NCBI GenBank assembly: GCA_020629515.1
Contig: JAHDDE010000016.1
Location: forward strand, 17,653 to 81,652
Length of the DNA: 64,000 bases
Direction of reading: 5' to 3'
DNA from: Saprospiraceae bacterium
GTDB lineage: Bacteria; Bacteroidota; Bacteroidia; Chitinophagales; Saprospiraceae
Shown here: positions 9,808 to 19,131 of the stretch, piece after piece
Layout of the letters: the number at the start of each line of letters is the position of its first letter
Position numbering within the stretch: the stretch's first letter is position 1
The notes under the pieces: model-generated
The model's database searches: none
The model's input: the letters and a program-made list of their open reading frames with translations, nothing else
Told to the model about the DNA's origin: nothing
Position numbers and translations under genes: made by a program

Positions 9808-10929
9808 TTAAGCGCTACCACATAGATGGTCTAATATCAATTGCGAATCACTATTAATTGTCCCTAATATTCCTCCTAACTTATAATTATCAAAGCCTAA
9901 AAAATAAGCGCCTTCTAATTCCCCCTTCCCAATAGGTGAATGTGGCAATCCATTTTCATCAACATATTGAGATATTTGAGGAAAGAATTCTTGAATCGCT
10001 GCCCTATAACCCGTTGCCAAAATAACTGACTGAATAGTAATCTCTTCTCCACCATTAAAAACAACACTTGATCGATTAAATCTTTCGATCCCTGGCTTGA
10101 CCTTGATTTTTCCTGATTTTACTGCAGCCATCGTACCTATATCAACTATAGGTGTTTTTCCAGTTTCTCTCAATTGCTGTGCAGGGTGCATTGCACTAAT
10201 CTTCAAGCCATATTTTTCTAAATTGCCGAAATAGATTTTCCTGATTTGCGAACCCAACCAATCTCCTAAACCAAAAGGCAGTTTCGCCAGTTGCTTAGAA
10301 GTCACTTGAACAGGCCGACCATTTAAGTCTCTTGGCACCACGCTTATTGGACTTCTGACTGATGCATATACCTCCACATCATGTTCACTCAAATCTAAAC
10401 ATAATTCAGCTCCAGTATTTCCAAAACCCACTACCAGCGTTTTCTTCCCAATGAAAGGTTCATAGTTTTTGTACTGTCTACTGTGTAATATTTCACCTTC
10501 AAACTCATTTTTACCCGGCCAATCTGGTATATGAGCTACTCTATTCACTCCAGTCGCAACAATAATATTCTTAGCTTGATAAGAATTACTATCTGTCAAG
10601 ACCTGATAGTAACCATTTTCTTTGGATATAGATACTACCTGCTGTTTGTATATAGGTATAATATTGAAGTGCTCCATATAACCTTCAAAATATTGCACCA
10701 ATTGATCTTTCGACACATAAGTGGGATACTCTTCAGGAAATGACATATGTGGCAAATGAGAAAATTGTTTGACCGTGTGCAGATGCAGTCTGTCATAATG
10801 ATTTCTCCAAGCATTACCCGCATGATCTGATCCTTCTATCAAAGTGTAGTGGAGCCCAGCTTGAGATAAACGTCCGGCCATAGCAAGTCCTGCAGGACCT
10901 GCTCCTATTATTAAATTCTCCGTTTGCAT
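9808..10929 (-). CDS. Flavin-containing monooxygenase-like oxidoreductase
   Basis: A 373-aa FAD/NADPH enzyme of the flavin monooxygenase/Baeyer-Villiger group. Two dinucleotide motifs are visible: IIGAGPAGLAMAG at the N-terminus (FAD) and VVGFGNTGAELCLDL near residue 165 (NADPH). Between them lies FEGEILHSRQY, close to the FxGxxxHxxxY/W fingerprint of this group, and ATGYRA occurs near the C-terminus. It is shorter than classical Baeyer-Villiger enzymes (over 500 aa). It lies 32 bp downstream of the hydroxylase-CDGSH gene on the same strand, so the two oxygenases are probably co-transcribed. The substrate is not deducible; N- or S-oxidation and ketone oxidation are both possible. Confidence 0.88.
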   Translation of the reverse strand: MQTENLIIGAGPAGLAMAGRLSQAGLHYTLIEGSDHAGNAWRNHYDRLHLHTVKQFSHLPHMSFPEEYPTYVSKDQLVQYFEGYMEHFNIIPIYKQQVVSISKENGYYQVLTDSNSYQAKNIIVATGVNRVAHIPDWPGKNEFEGEILHSRQYKNYEPFIGKKTLVVGFGNTGAELCLDLSEHDVEVYASVRSPISVVPRDLNGRPVQVTSKQLAKLPFGLGDWLGSQIRKIYFGNLEKYGLKISAMHPAQQLRETGKTPIVDIGTMAAVKSGKIKVKPGIERFNRSSVVFNGGEEITIQSVILATGYRAAIQEFFPQISQYVDENGLPHSPIGKGELEGAYFLGFDNYKLGGILGTINSDSQLILDHLCGSA

Positions 10930-10961
10930 GAATGCTTTATTGGTGCCACTTTTTTTCCTAA

Positions 10962-12032
10962 CTAAATCGAAAGATGCGAATCATCACAATAAGGAGGAGT
11001 TTTGGTCAACTTGCATGTACAAATCGATACTTTTCGATCAGATTTTATCTCAAATTTTAGTGGCTTAATTTTGGTTCCATTGTGATATCCATTGCAGAAT
11101 GGCTGATCTCTGCTATATCCACATTGACAGTATAGATAAGTACCAGCTTTTAATTCTTGCTTGAATGGTTCTGTACCTAAATTTTTTTCTTTTTTGAAAT
11201 CCTTGTGTAGCTCACTATCTTCTTTTGGAGACTTTACAAATGGATACAATAAATGCGAGTACCATGGATCTTTGGGATCTTCTAATAGCCCGAATTTCTC
11301 TGGATAAGCGCGTGTAAATTTGGCTGTTCCAAACATTTGGTCCCACAATGAAAAAGTATTGCCAAAATTACCATTAGGGTCACTGACATTGTCTGCCATA
11401 GATGCGCCATGGTGCGAATAATGAAATGCTGGAGTTATAAAAATTCTCTCTATTACTGTAGCAATTGGACTCAGCCAGCTGTGTTTATATAGTATAGTGT
11501 CCCATGTCCATGTGCTGTGTGTACTGGTTACAACAATTTGCTTAAAGATTAAGCCAAAAATGACTGCTGGAGCTAAACCTAAGTAGGTACATATAGCGCC
11601 CCACCATAGATTTGGCATCAAAAGATAGTATACCCAAGAATTGCGATAACTGACCAATATACCCATATCTTCTGCAGCATGGTGGACTCTGTGGTGTTTC
11701 CATAGCCATTCGTTTTCATGAGCTGAGCGATGATACCAATATTGGGATATATCGTCTATCAAAAGATAAAATGGAATGCCTATCCACAAGGACCAAGAGC
11801 CTAAAGCATTTGAAAATTGTGGTAACAATGCATCTCCAATAAATACAATAGCAAGAACCTGAATAGTTTTAGTAAATGCCACCACAAAAAATCCCATTAA
11901 TTCGAGTGTCCAGTCAGTTTTATCTCTGTGATCATTATGATAATGTCCTAATATTACCTCACCTGCTGCAAAAAAGAGTAATATTCCAATTACGGCATAA
12001 ACGTCAATGTTCGGTATACTTAACCAATCCAT
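10962..12032 (-). CDS. Sterol desaturase/fatty acid hydroxylase fused to a double CDGSH iron-sulfur domain
   Basis: A 356-aa integral membrane diiron oxygenase. Residues 1-245 show several membrane helices and the histidine clusters of the fatty acid hydroxylase family: HRSAH (101-105), HHRVHH (113-118) and HYSHH (204-208). Residues 300-356 hold two CDGSH-type 2Fe-2S motifs: Cys302, Cys304, Cys313, His317 (ending CNGYH) and Cys338, Cys340, Cys349, His353 (ending CDDSH). All eight cluster ligands are kept although the D-G-S residues vary. The fused iron-sulfur part may deliver electrons to the diiron centre, which is inference. It diverges from a tetR gene with only 65 bp between. Confidence 0.9.
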   Translation of the reverse strand: MDWLSIPNIDVYAVIGILLFFAAGEVILGHYHNDHRDKTDWTLELMGFFVVAFTKTIQVLAIVFIGDALLPQFSNALGSWSLWIGIPFYLLIDDISQYWYHRSAHENEWLWKHHRVHHAAEDMGILVSYRNSWVYYLLMPNLWWGAICTYLGLAPAVIFGLIFKQIVVTSTHSTWTWDTILYKHSWLSPIATVIERIFITPAFHYSHHGASMADNVSDPNGNFGNTFSLWDQMFGTAKFTRAYPEKFGLLEDPKDPWYSHLLYPFVKSPKEDSELHKDFKKEKNLGTEPFKQELKAGTYLYCQCGYSRDQPFCNGYHNGTKIKPLKFEIKSDRKVSICTCKLTKTPPYCDDSHLSI

Positions 12033-12071
12033 AATATATGTTTTGTTTTATTCGACTAATTATTACTAATA

Positions 12072-12087
12072 TAGTATAATCATACTA
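12072..12087. promoter_or_regulatory. Candidate TetR operator
   Basis: Inverted repeat TAGTAT-aatc-ATACTA, 6-bp arms, centred in the 65-bp gap between the divergent hydroxylase and tetR starts and ending 10 bp before the tetR ATG. TACTAAT also occurs again just to the left. The position fits autoregulation and control of the divergent operon. The region is AT-rich, so a chance palindrome is possible. Confidence 0.4.
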
Positions 12088-12097
12088 ATTTTAAAAG

Positions 12098-12721
12098 ATG
12101 AAAGGAAAAACTAAGCTCAAAATCATCAGAAAATCCATAGAACTCTTCAACCAATACGGATTTTCTAATATCAGCTTAGGGAAAATCGCTGATGAGCTAA
12201 AACTCAGTCCAGGTAATTTAACCTATCACTACAAAAAGAAAGATGATCTGATGAATGCGGTCTATTCTTACTTTCAATCGGAGATTAATAAAGTGACGCC
12301 TCAGGAAGAAATCTTTGCGGATTTACATATGATAGATATTCAAGCAGGGGCTTTTTACAATTTCCAAAAGCAATTCCAATTCTTTTATTTGGATTTATTA
12401 GAGATCGAAAGAGCATTTCCCACCATTGCCACAGCACATTATATACACATTGAGAAACAGATATCGAGATTATTAAGTGTTCTGATTTATAATGTAGGTC
12501 ATGGATCATTAATTAAATACCGTACCCAAAAGGTATATAATCATCTGGCACGACAACTATGGATGACAAGTGTATACTGGATGTCGCAATCTATGATACG
12601 AGGTCAAAAACATAAAATGCAGGACCTCAAAGATGCTTTATGGTATCAGATTTATCCTCATCTCACCAATAAAGGATTGTCAGAATTGGCTGTTTTTAAC
12701 AAAATTGGAAAATTTATATAA
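12098..12721 (+). CDS. TetR/AcrR family transcriptional regulator
   Basis: A 207-aa regulator. The N-terminal 60 residues carry the TetR helix-turn-helix (KIIRKSIELFNQYGFSNISLGKIADELKLSPGNLTYHYKKKDDL), here quoted only as a landmark by its first and last parts: it begins at residue 8 with KIIRKSIELF and ends near residue 50 with LTYHYKKKDDL. The rest is an all-helical ligand domain with aromatic residues, which fits a hydrophobic ligand. It sits between the divergent oxygenase pair and the aldehyde dehydrogenase operon and is the obvious local regulator of both. Confidence 0.9.
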   Translation: MKGKTKLKIIRKSIELFNQYGFSNISLGKIADELKLSPGNLTYHYKKKDDLMNAVYSYFQSEINKVTPQEEIFADLHMIDIQAGAFYNFQKQFQFFYLDLLEIERAFPTIATAHYIHIEKQISRLLSVLIYNVGHGSLIKYRTQKVYNHLARQLWMTSVYWMSQSMIRGQKHKMQDLKDALWYQIYPHLTNKGLSELAVFNKIGKFI

Positions 12722-12783
12722 GTATTTATCTCCTTTGCAGAATCATATTTTACTAATTTCAGAATGTCAAAAATTATAATCGT

Positions 12784-14211
12784 ATGGAAACCGCAGTTAA
12801 AATTTCTCACCGAACAGAGCAGATCTCACAAATTTTTAGAGCTCAACAAATTAATCAACATGTCATAGCACGCACAAGTGCCACCGAAAGAATAAAAAAA
12901 CTAAAGAAGCTACATAAAGCAGTCTTAGATAATAAAGAAGCTATAAGGAAGGCATTATATGAAGACTTTAAAAAACATCCCAGCGAGGTGGATCTTACAG
13001 AAATCTATCCTGTAACAGGAGATATAAAACATACGATAAGTCATATCCAAAAGTGGATGAAACCTGAAAAAGTAGGTACTCCTATGGCCCTTATTGGTTC
13101 AAGCTCATGGATACATTATGAGCCAAAAGGGGTGTGCCTTATTATCTCTCCTTGGAATTTTCCAATTAATCTGACTTTTGGCCCCTTGGTTTCTGCTATC
13201 GCAGCAGGTAATTGTGTGATGGTCAAGCCATCTGAGCATACACCAGCCGCATCAGCCATTATGGGTAAAATACTTCGGGATATTTTTGATGACAACGAAG
13301 TAGCTCTGGTTGAAGGAGGAATTGAAACTTCTAAAGACTTATTGGATCTACCCTTTAATCATATATTTTTTACTGGTGCTCCTTCTGTTGGTAAAATTGT
13401 GATGGCAGCTGCAGCCAAAAACCTTACCTCTGTAACTCTTGAATTAGGTGGTAAATCTCCAACTATCGTAGATGAAACGGCCAATCTAAAAGCAGCAGCC
13501 AAAAGAATAGCTTGGGCCAAATGCATCAATAATGGGCAGATTTGCATTGCTCCAGACTACATATATGTACACGAGAGTAAAATGCAAGAACTCATCAAAC
13601 AAATTGATTTGAACATCAAAAAAATGTATGGTGATAACATTGGCCAATCTGACTCCTACTGTCGGATTGTAAATAATAAACACTTCAATAGAGTAAAAAG
13701 CTACATGGATGATGCATTAGAAAATGATATTAAAATTGAAAGAGGTGGCAGTATGAATGGTGCTGAAGATTTTATAGAGCCAACAATAGTGTCCAATATC
13801 AATACAGAGATGGATCTCATGATGCACGAGATTTTTGGCCCTCTACTACCTATTGTAAGTTACACATCATTAGATGAAGTCATAAACAAGATAAATGAGA
13901 AAGAGAAACCACTCGCCCTATATATATACAGCAAGAAAAAGAAAAATATAAATCACATATTGAATAATACAAGAGCCGGAGGAACCTGTATAAATCACAG
14001 CGCCATTCACTTTTTCAATAATAACCTACCTTTTGGAGGAGTAAATAATAGTGGTATTGGCAAGGCACATGGAGAGTTTGGCTTTAAAGCGTTTTCCAAT
14101 GCACGAGGAGTTTTGAAACAATGGTCTCCAATGAGTGCTATAGAAAACATGATGCCTCCTTACAATAATGTCAAACAAAAATTGATTGATCTAAGTATCA
14201 AATATTTTTAA
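12784..14211 (+). CDS. Aldehyde dehydrogenase (class 3-like)
   Basis: A 475-aa NAD(P)-dependent aldehyde dehydrogenase oxidising an aldehyde to its acid. It has the GSSSWIHYEPKGV and ISPWNFP segments, the general-base Glu in LELGGKSP and the catalytic Cys in NNGQICIAPDY. Length and the C-terminal hydrophobic-basic tail region resemble the class 3 / fatty-aldehyde branch. Its stop codon overlaps the ATG of the DUF3604 gene (TAATG), so the two are translationally coupled. The neighbouring oxygenases suggest it handles an aldehyde produced by them or by the dehalogenase; this is inference. Confidence 0.93.
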   Translation: METAVKISHRTEQISQIFRAQQINQHVIARTSATERIKKLKKLHKAVLDNKEAIRKALYEDFKKHPSEVDLTEIYPVTGDIKHTISHIQKWMKPEKVGTPMALIGSSSWIHYEPKGVCLIISPWNFPINLTFGPLVSAIAAGNCVMVKPSEHTPAASAIMGKILRDIFDDNEVALVEGGIETSKDLLDLPFNHIFFTGAPSVGKIVMAAAAKNLTSVTLELGGKSPTIVDETANLKAAAKRIAWAKCINNGQICIAPDYIYVHESKMQELIKQIDLNIKKMYGDNIGQSDSYCRIVNNKHFNRVKSYMDDALENDIKIERGGSMNGAEDFIEPTIVSNINTEMDLMMHEIFGPLLPIVSYTSLDEVINKINEKEKPLALYIYSKKKKNINHILNNTRAGGTCINHSAIHFFNNNLPFGGVNNSGIGKAHGEFGFKAFSNARGVLKQWSPMSAIENMMPPYNNVKQKLIDLSIKYF

Positions 14212-16112
14212 TGACAGTATCAACTGGCGCAAAGAAAGTCTTTATAGCCATAGTGATATTAGCCATATTAGGGTTGATTGCTTGGAGAATATTCAATCCC
14301 CCTGGACCCATTCTTGATGAGGTAGAAAACGCCGTACGAGATAGGGCCGCTAAAGATTGGGAGACTCTGGAAGCCCAAGTCCCTAAAAATGAGATGAATG
14401 AGGTGTACTTTGGAGACATGCATGTTCATACTGCATTTTCATTTGATGCTTATATAGGTGGAACTACGGCAAGACCTACTGATGCCTACAGATTTGCTCA
14501 AGGAGATGCGATAGATGTACTGGGGACTCCTGTTAAAATCGAGCGACCATTAGATTTTGCGGCTGTGACCGATCACTCCGAATACCTAGGTGAGCTCTAT
14601 ACTATCAACGAACCTTCAGCAGTCGGTCATAACACCTTACATCCTCGAGTTATCAGGGGAATAGGTGCAGATACGGCTAGACAAAACGAGTTTTTTCAAA
14701 AAATGGTTAGGAATACTGGTAATGAAGTCAAAAAACATCCTCGGTTTTTTAGAGGATATAAAACTACCATAAAAGCTTGGGATATAGCTATTAGTGCTGC
14801 TGAAGAACATTATATACCTGGCAAGTTTACCACATTTGCCGCATATGAATGGACTCTTGGTGTCAATCTCGCTCATGCACATAGAAATGTGTTTTTCAAG
14901 GATATGGTTTTGCCAGATTACCCCATTAGTGCCATAGAAGCTACTAATGAAGAACAATTGTGGCAATCACTTGACCAATTTAGATCGCAAGGTGCCACCG
15001 TAATGGCTGTGCCACATAATAGTAACCTCAGCGAAGGAACAGCATTTCCTACCACTCGTGTCGACGGCAGTCCTATTGATAGGGAATATGTCCAAATGAG
15101 AAACAAAAATGAACCATTAGTTGAGATACATCAAGCCAAAGGCAATTCGGAAGTATTTGCACAATTCTGGGAAAACGATGAATTTGCCAACTTTGAAAAC
15201 TACAATCAAGGGACTCCAGAATTAAGAAATTATGTGCGACATGCATTAAAAAGAGGACTGGAGTATGAAGAAAAATTAGGAATTAATCCATACAAATATG
15301 GATTAATAGGCAGCACAGATACACATAATGCAACTCCTGGTAATACAGAGGAGACCGACGATTATATAGGCAATCACTGTCAGGTTGATTTAAGGCCAGA
15401 AACGCGTGTTCGTAGAGATTGGATCTTAGAACCCTCGGTCAAAACCTACAAAGCAGTCAATCCAGGAGGATTGATGGCTGTATGGGCTAGATCCAATACG
15501 CGATCTGACATATATGATAGCATGACTAAAAAAGAAACTTACGCCACTAGTGGCGGGAGGATCAAGCTACGGTTTTTTGGAGGATTTGATTTTAAGGATC
15601 ATTATGATAGTTATGAGGACTTAGTAAAAGAAGGGTATGAACATGGCGTCAGCATGGGCAGTGACTTAGACTATGAGCTTTCTAATATCAGAGCTCCAAA
15701 ATTTATAGTTTGGGCTTCAAAAGACGCTATGTCCGCCAAACTTGAAAGGATACAGATAATCAAAGGATGGTATAAAAATGAAGAGCTAAACGAGAAGGTA
15801 TATGATATTGCTCTGTCCAACGGAAGAAGTCCTACTCTTCATAGTTCTGCACCTGATCTTGGTGATATAGTCGACTTATCTACGGGCGAAGTTGATCCAG
15901 ACGCTGGAGATATAGAATTAAGCACTGTATGGACCGATCCAGATTTTGACCCCAATATTAGGAGCTTTTATTATGCCCGAGTATTAGAAGTAAAGACTCC
16001 TCGTTATAGTCTATGGGATGAAATAAAGCATGGAGTAAAATATCCTGACGAAGTACCTAAAACCATTAAAGAACGAGCATGGAGTTCTCCAATTTGGTAT
16101 AGCCCAAAATAA
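14211..16112 (+). CDS. DUF3604 domain protein, membrane-anchored
   Basis: A 633-aa protein with one N-terminal membrane segment (about residues 9-26) and a long exported part. The body resembles the DUF3604 family, which is related to PHP-type metal-dependent phosphoesterases: GDMHVHTAFSFDAY and VTDHSEYLGEL supply His and Asp residues of a likely metal site, and GSTDTHNATPG lies further on. The enzymatic reaction of the family is not established. It overlaps the aldehyde dehydrogenase stop by one base and is followed after 49 bp by the haloalkane dehalogenase. Confidence 0.85.
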   Translation: MTVSTGAKKVFIAIVILAILGLIAWRIFNPPGPILDEVENAVRDRAAKDWETLEAQVPKNEMNEVYFGDMHVHTAFSFDAYIGGTTARPTDAYRFAQGDAIDVLGTPVKIERPLDFAAVTDHSEYLGELYTINEPSAVGHNTLHPRVIRGIGADTARQNEFFQKMVRNTGNEVKKHPRFFRGYKTTIKAWDIAISAAEEHYIPGKFTTFAAYEWTLGVNLAHAHRNVFFKDMVLPDYPISAIEATNEEQLWQSLDQFRSQGATVMAVPHNSNLSEGTAFPTTRVDGSPIDREYVQMRNKNEPLVEIHQAKGNSEVFAQFWENDEFANFENYNQGTPELRNYVRHALKRGLEYEEKLGINPYKYGLIGSTDTHNATPGNTEETDDYIGNHCQVDLRPETRVRRDWILEPSVKTYKAVNPGGLMAVWARSNTRSDIYDSMTKKETYATSGGRIKLRFFGGFDFKDHYDSYEDLVKEGYEHGVSMGSDLDYELSNIRAPKFIVWASKDAMSAKLERIQIIKGWYKNEELNEKVYDIALSNGRSPTLHSSAPDLGDIVDLSTGEVDPDAGDIELSTVWTDPDFDPNIRSFYYARVLEVKTPRYSLWDEIKHGVKYPDEVPKTIKERAWSSPIWYSPK

Positions 16113-16161
16113 TAAAGACTGCTTCTACTAAAAATTTTAGCTTGATATAAACTTTATAACG

Positions 16162-17055
16162 ATGACCATACTAAATACTCCTGCAGCAGCCTTTGACAAC
16201 TTGGTAGATTATCCCTTTAAGGGTAACTACATGGATATAGGAGAGGGATTGACTATGCACTTCTTAGACGAAGGTGTATCTACTGGCCCTGTAGTATTGC
16301 TGTTGCATGGCGAACCTAGCTGGTCCTATTTATATCGCAAGATGATCCCTGTATTTGCCAAGCAAGGCTATCGGGTCCTAGCTCCTGACCTCATAGGGTT
16401 TGGTAAATCTTCTAAACCTGCAGAACAATCAGATTATACTTATGCTCGCCATATCTATTGGATGAGTACCTGGCTTATAGAATTAGGGATAACAGAGATT
16501 AACCTATTTTGTCAAGATTGGGGTGGTATGATAGGATTAAGATTGGTTGCTAAATATCCTAATCATTTTGCGCGAATTGTCGTTGCCAACACTGGTCTTT
16601 CGACGGGTGATCATACCTATCCCGAAGCATTTTTGCAATGGCAAAAGTTCAGTCAAACTGTTGATATTCTTCCAGTAGGGAAAATTTTACAGAACAGTAC
16701 AGTGAGAAAGCTAAGTCCTGCAGAAGTAGAAGCATATAAAGCACCATATCCAGACAAAAGCTATATGGCTGGAGCTAAAATTTTTCCTTCATTAGTACCG
16801 ACTCAACCGAATGATATTGAATCGCAAAACAATAGAGACGCATGGGCAGTATTGTCATCTTGGGAAAAACCACTTTTGACCTTGTTTAGTGATTCTGATC
16901 CGATTACGAAAGGTGGTGAAAAACCGTTTCAGAAATTAGTGCAAGGTGCACAAAATCAGCCTCACCAAATCATCAAAGGAGCGGGTCACTTTCTGCAAGA
17001 AGATAAAGGTCCAGAAATAGCCAAAATAATGATTGACTTCATAAGAACATCCTAA
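16162..17055 (+). CDS. Haloalkane dehalogenase
   Basis: A 297-aa alpha/beta hydrolase of the haloalkane dehalogenase type I (DhlA-like) group, hydrolysing a carbon-halogen bond to alcohol plus halide. It has the oxyanion segment LLLHGEPSWSYLYRKMIP, the nucleophile elbow CQDWGG (Asp119, with Trp120 as the first halide-binding residue), a candidate second Trp at 160, an acid near Asp244/246 in FSDSDPIT, and the catalytic His276 in GAGHFLQE. Length is typical. Substrates of the family include chlorinated and brominated alkanes; a related epoxide hydrolase or ester hydrolase activity is less likely because of the QDW motif. Confidence 0.9.
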   Translation: MTILNTPAAAFDNLVDYPFKGNYMDIGEGLTMHFLDEGVSTGPVVLLLHGEPSWSYLYRKMIPVFAKQGYRVLAPDLIGFGKSSKPAEQSDYTYARHIYWMSTWLIELGITEINLFCQDWGGMIGLRLVAKYPNHFARIVVANTGLSTGDHTYPEAFLQWQKFSQTVDILPVGKILQNSTVRKLSPAEVEAYKAPYPDKSYMAGAKIFPSLVPTQPNDIESQNNRDAWAVLSSWEKPLLTLFSDSDPITKGGEKPFQKLVQGAQNQPHQIIKGAGHFLQEDKGPEIAKIMIDFIRTS

Positions 17056-17062
17056 GAATACT

Positions 17063-17473
17063 ATGCTTTTAAATAATCAAAAACATCCTACTAAGGATCA
17101 ATTTAGACAAATGGTAGCTTCTTTTCCAAAGAACACGCCAGTCACTATGGTCAATATATTGAGATTTAATAAGTCAGTAGACGGCTCCGGAGAATCTGGA
17201 GAAGAGGCTTATGCTCGCTATGGAAAAAATGTGCTGCCATTTATGAAAAGTGTAGGGGCAAAATTATTATGGCGAGGGCGCTTAAACAGTACCCTAATAG
17301 GAGACAGTGAAGGTTCTCCTCAATTGATTCTGTTAGTGGAATATCCCACTATCGACCACTTTATCAAGATGACATCAGATCCTCAATATGTAAAAATATC
17401 CGAGGATAGAACTGTTGCACTTGAATATGGCGGTCTCTGGGCATGTCAAGAAGAGTACTCCCTCTTAAAATAA
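17063..17473 (+). CDS. DUF1330-like small protein
   Basis: A 136-aa cytoplasmic protein with a ferredoxin-like alpha/beta-barrel pattern. Segments PVTMVNILRF, GAKLLWRGRL and VEYPTIDHFIKMTSDPQY match the general layout of DUF1330/EthD-like dimeric barrels. No catalytic residues are assigned. It lies 7 bp after the dehalogenase and closes the gene cluster. Relatives often accompany catabolic genes, but a role here is inference. It converges on guaB with 7 bp between the stops. Confidence 0.75.
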   Translation: MLLNNQKHPTKDQFRQMVASFPKNTPVTMVNILRFNKSVDGSGESGEEAYARYGKNVLPFMKSVGAKLLWRGRLNSTLIGDSEGSPQLILLVEYPTIDHFIKMTSDPQYVKISEDRTVALEYGGLWACQEEYSLLK

Positions 17474-17480
17474 TTAGACA

Positions 17481-18965
17481 TTATCCTCTACGCGTATAAT
17501 TAGGGGATTCTTTAGTGATGCTAATGTTATGTGGATGGGACTCAATCACACCAGAACTTGTAATCTTAACCAACGGAGATCCTTGTAATGAGTTGATATC
17601 CTTAGCTCCACAATAACCCATGCTTGCCCGAAGTCCTCCCACATATTGTACCATCACCTCAGATATAGTACCCTTGTAAGGCACTCTACCCTCTATACCT
17701 TCTGGCACCAACTTCTTTACATCGTCTTCTGCATCTTGAAAATATCGATCCTTAGAACCTTTTTGCATTGCACCTAATGAACCCATACCTCTATAGACTT
17801 TAAACTTTCGTCCGTCATAGATAACAGTTTCACCAGGAGCTTCCTCTGTACCGGCGAATAATGATCCGCCCATGATTGTACTGGCTCCCGCTGCTATTGC
17901 TTTAGCTATATCTCCTGTATATCTAATTCCCCCATCTCCGATAATTGGGACTCCTGCTTTGAGTCCTGCTTTGGCCGCATTCATTATCGCACTCAACTGA
18001 GGGACTCCCACACCAGCCACTATTCTAGTGGTACATATACTTCCTGGACCAACTCCGACCTTTACCCCATCTACCCCATGATCAATCAATGCTTGTGCTC
18101 CTGCCTCTGTTGCGACATTACCACCTATAATTTGCAAGTCTTTAAACTTATTCTTTACTTCTTTAATCACATTGAGCACTCCTTGACTATGACCATGAGC
18201 GGTATCTATGATTATTACATCTACTCCAACCTCCTGGAGAGCCGTAACTCTCTCAAAAGTATCTGAACTTACACCTACCGCCGCTCCGACTAATAGTCGT
18301 CCATGATTGTCCTTACTTGCGTTAGGATAACTCTCCACTTTGATGATATCCTTGTATGTGATAAGTCCCATCAATGTATTGCTATCATCAACTACAGGTA
18401 ACTTCTCTATCTTATGCTTTTGCAATATCGCTTCGGCTTGTTCAAGGTTGGTACCTATTGGTGCTGTTATTAGATTATCGGTTGTCATGATATCTTTGAC
18501 AGTACGTCTGAGATTTGTCTCAAATCTCAGGTCTCGATTAGTCAGTATACCAACTAATTTTCTCTTATAGTCTATCACCGGTATACCCCCAATCTTATAA
18601 GTCCTCATCAAATCATGTGCATCTTGCAACGTTGCATCTGGAGTTAAGGTAACAGGATCTATAATCATTCCACTCTCTGACCTCTTAACTTTACGCACTT
18701 GATCGGCCTGATCAGAAATAGACATATTTTTATGTATTATTCCGATCCCTCCTTCTCGTGCCATGGCTATAGCTAATCCATATTCAGTCACTGTATCCAT
18801 AGCTGCTGATATGATGGGAGTGTTAATCCACAATTCTCTTGTCAATTTAGATTTTATGGCCACTTCACGTGGTAAAACCTCAGAATACTGGGGAATCAAA
18901 AGAACATCATCGAAGGTAAGTGCCTCAACTATGGCAGGGAAGTTAAATCTTGCAGGTTTTTCCAT
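17481..18965 (-). CDS. guaB: Inosine-5'-monophosphate dehydrogenase
   Basis: Catalyses NAD-dependent oxidation of IMP to XMP, the committed step of GMP synthesis. The 494-aa product has [13 protein letters not shown] at the N-terminus, two CBS domains around residues 95-210, the catalytic loop [19 protein letters not shown] with the active Cys, and the flap region ending [17 protein letters not shown] at 18965 is chosen over a TTG two codons upstream. It diverges from tadA. Confidence 0.97.
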   Translation of the reverse strand: MEKPARFNFPAIVEALTFDDVLLIPQYSEVLPREVAIKSKLTRELWINTPIISAAMDTVTEYGLAIAMAREGGIGIIHKNMSISDQADQVRKVKRSESGMIIDPVTLTPDATLQDAHDLMRTYKIGGIPVIDYKRKLVGILTNRDLRFETNLRRTVKDIMTTDNLITAPIGTNLEQAEAILQKHKIEKLPVVDDSNTLMGLITYKDIIKVESYPNASKDNHGRLLVGAAVGVSSDTFERVTALQEVGVDVIIIDTAHGHSQGVLNVIKEVKNKFKDLQIIGGNVATEAGAQALIDHGVDGVKVGVGPGSICTTRIVAGVGVPQLSAIMNAAKAGLKAGVPIIGDGGIRYTGDIAKAIAAGASTIMGGSLFAGTEEAPGETVIYDGRKFKVYRGMGSLGAMQKGSKDRYFQDAEDDVKKLVPEGIEGRVPYKGTISEVMVQYVGGLRASMGYCGAKDINSLQGSPLVKITSSGVIESHPHNISITKESPNYTRRG

Positions 18966-19026
18966 GATCAAAAGTAAGACTATTCTAAAAAAATGAAAAT
19001 CAGTTTATCAACGAAATATCAATGCA

Positions 19027-19042
19027 ACTTCATTGATGAAGT
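19027..19042. promoter_or_regulatory. Perfect inverted repeat in guaB-tadA gap
   Basis: ACTTCAT-TG-ATGAAGT, 7-bp arms, 62 bp upstream of the guaB start and 90 bp upstream of the tadA start. It could be an operator for a dimeric repressor of guaB. No regulator is identified and the assignment rests on symmetry and position only. Confidence 0.3.
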
Positions 19043-19131
19043 GAATTATTTCTAAATAGTTCAATAATTAATCCAAATTAGATTCTTTTTATTCAAAAGG
19101 TAATTTTGATCTTTATCTCAAAATCATTTAA

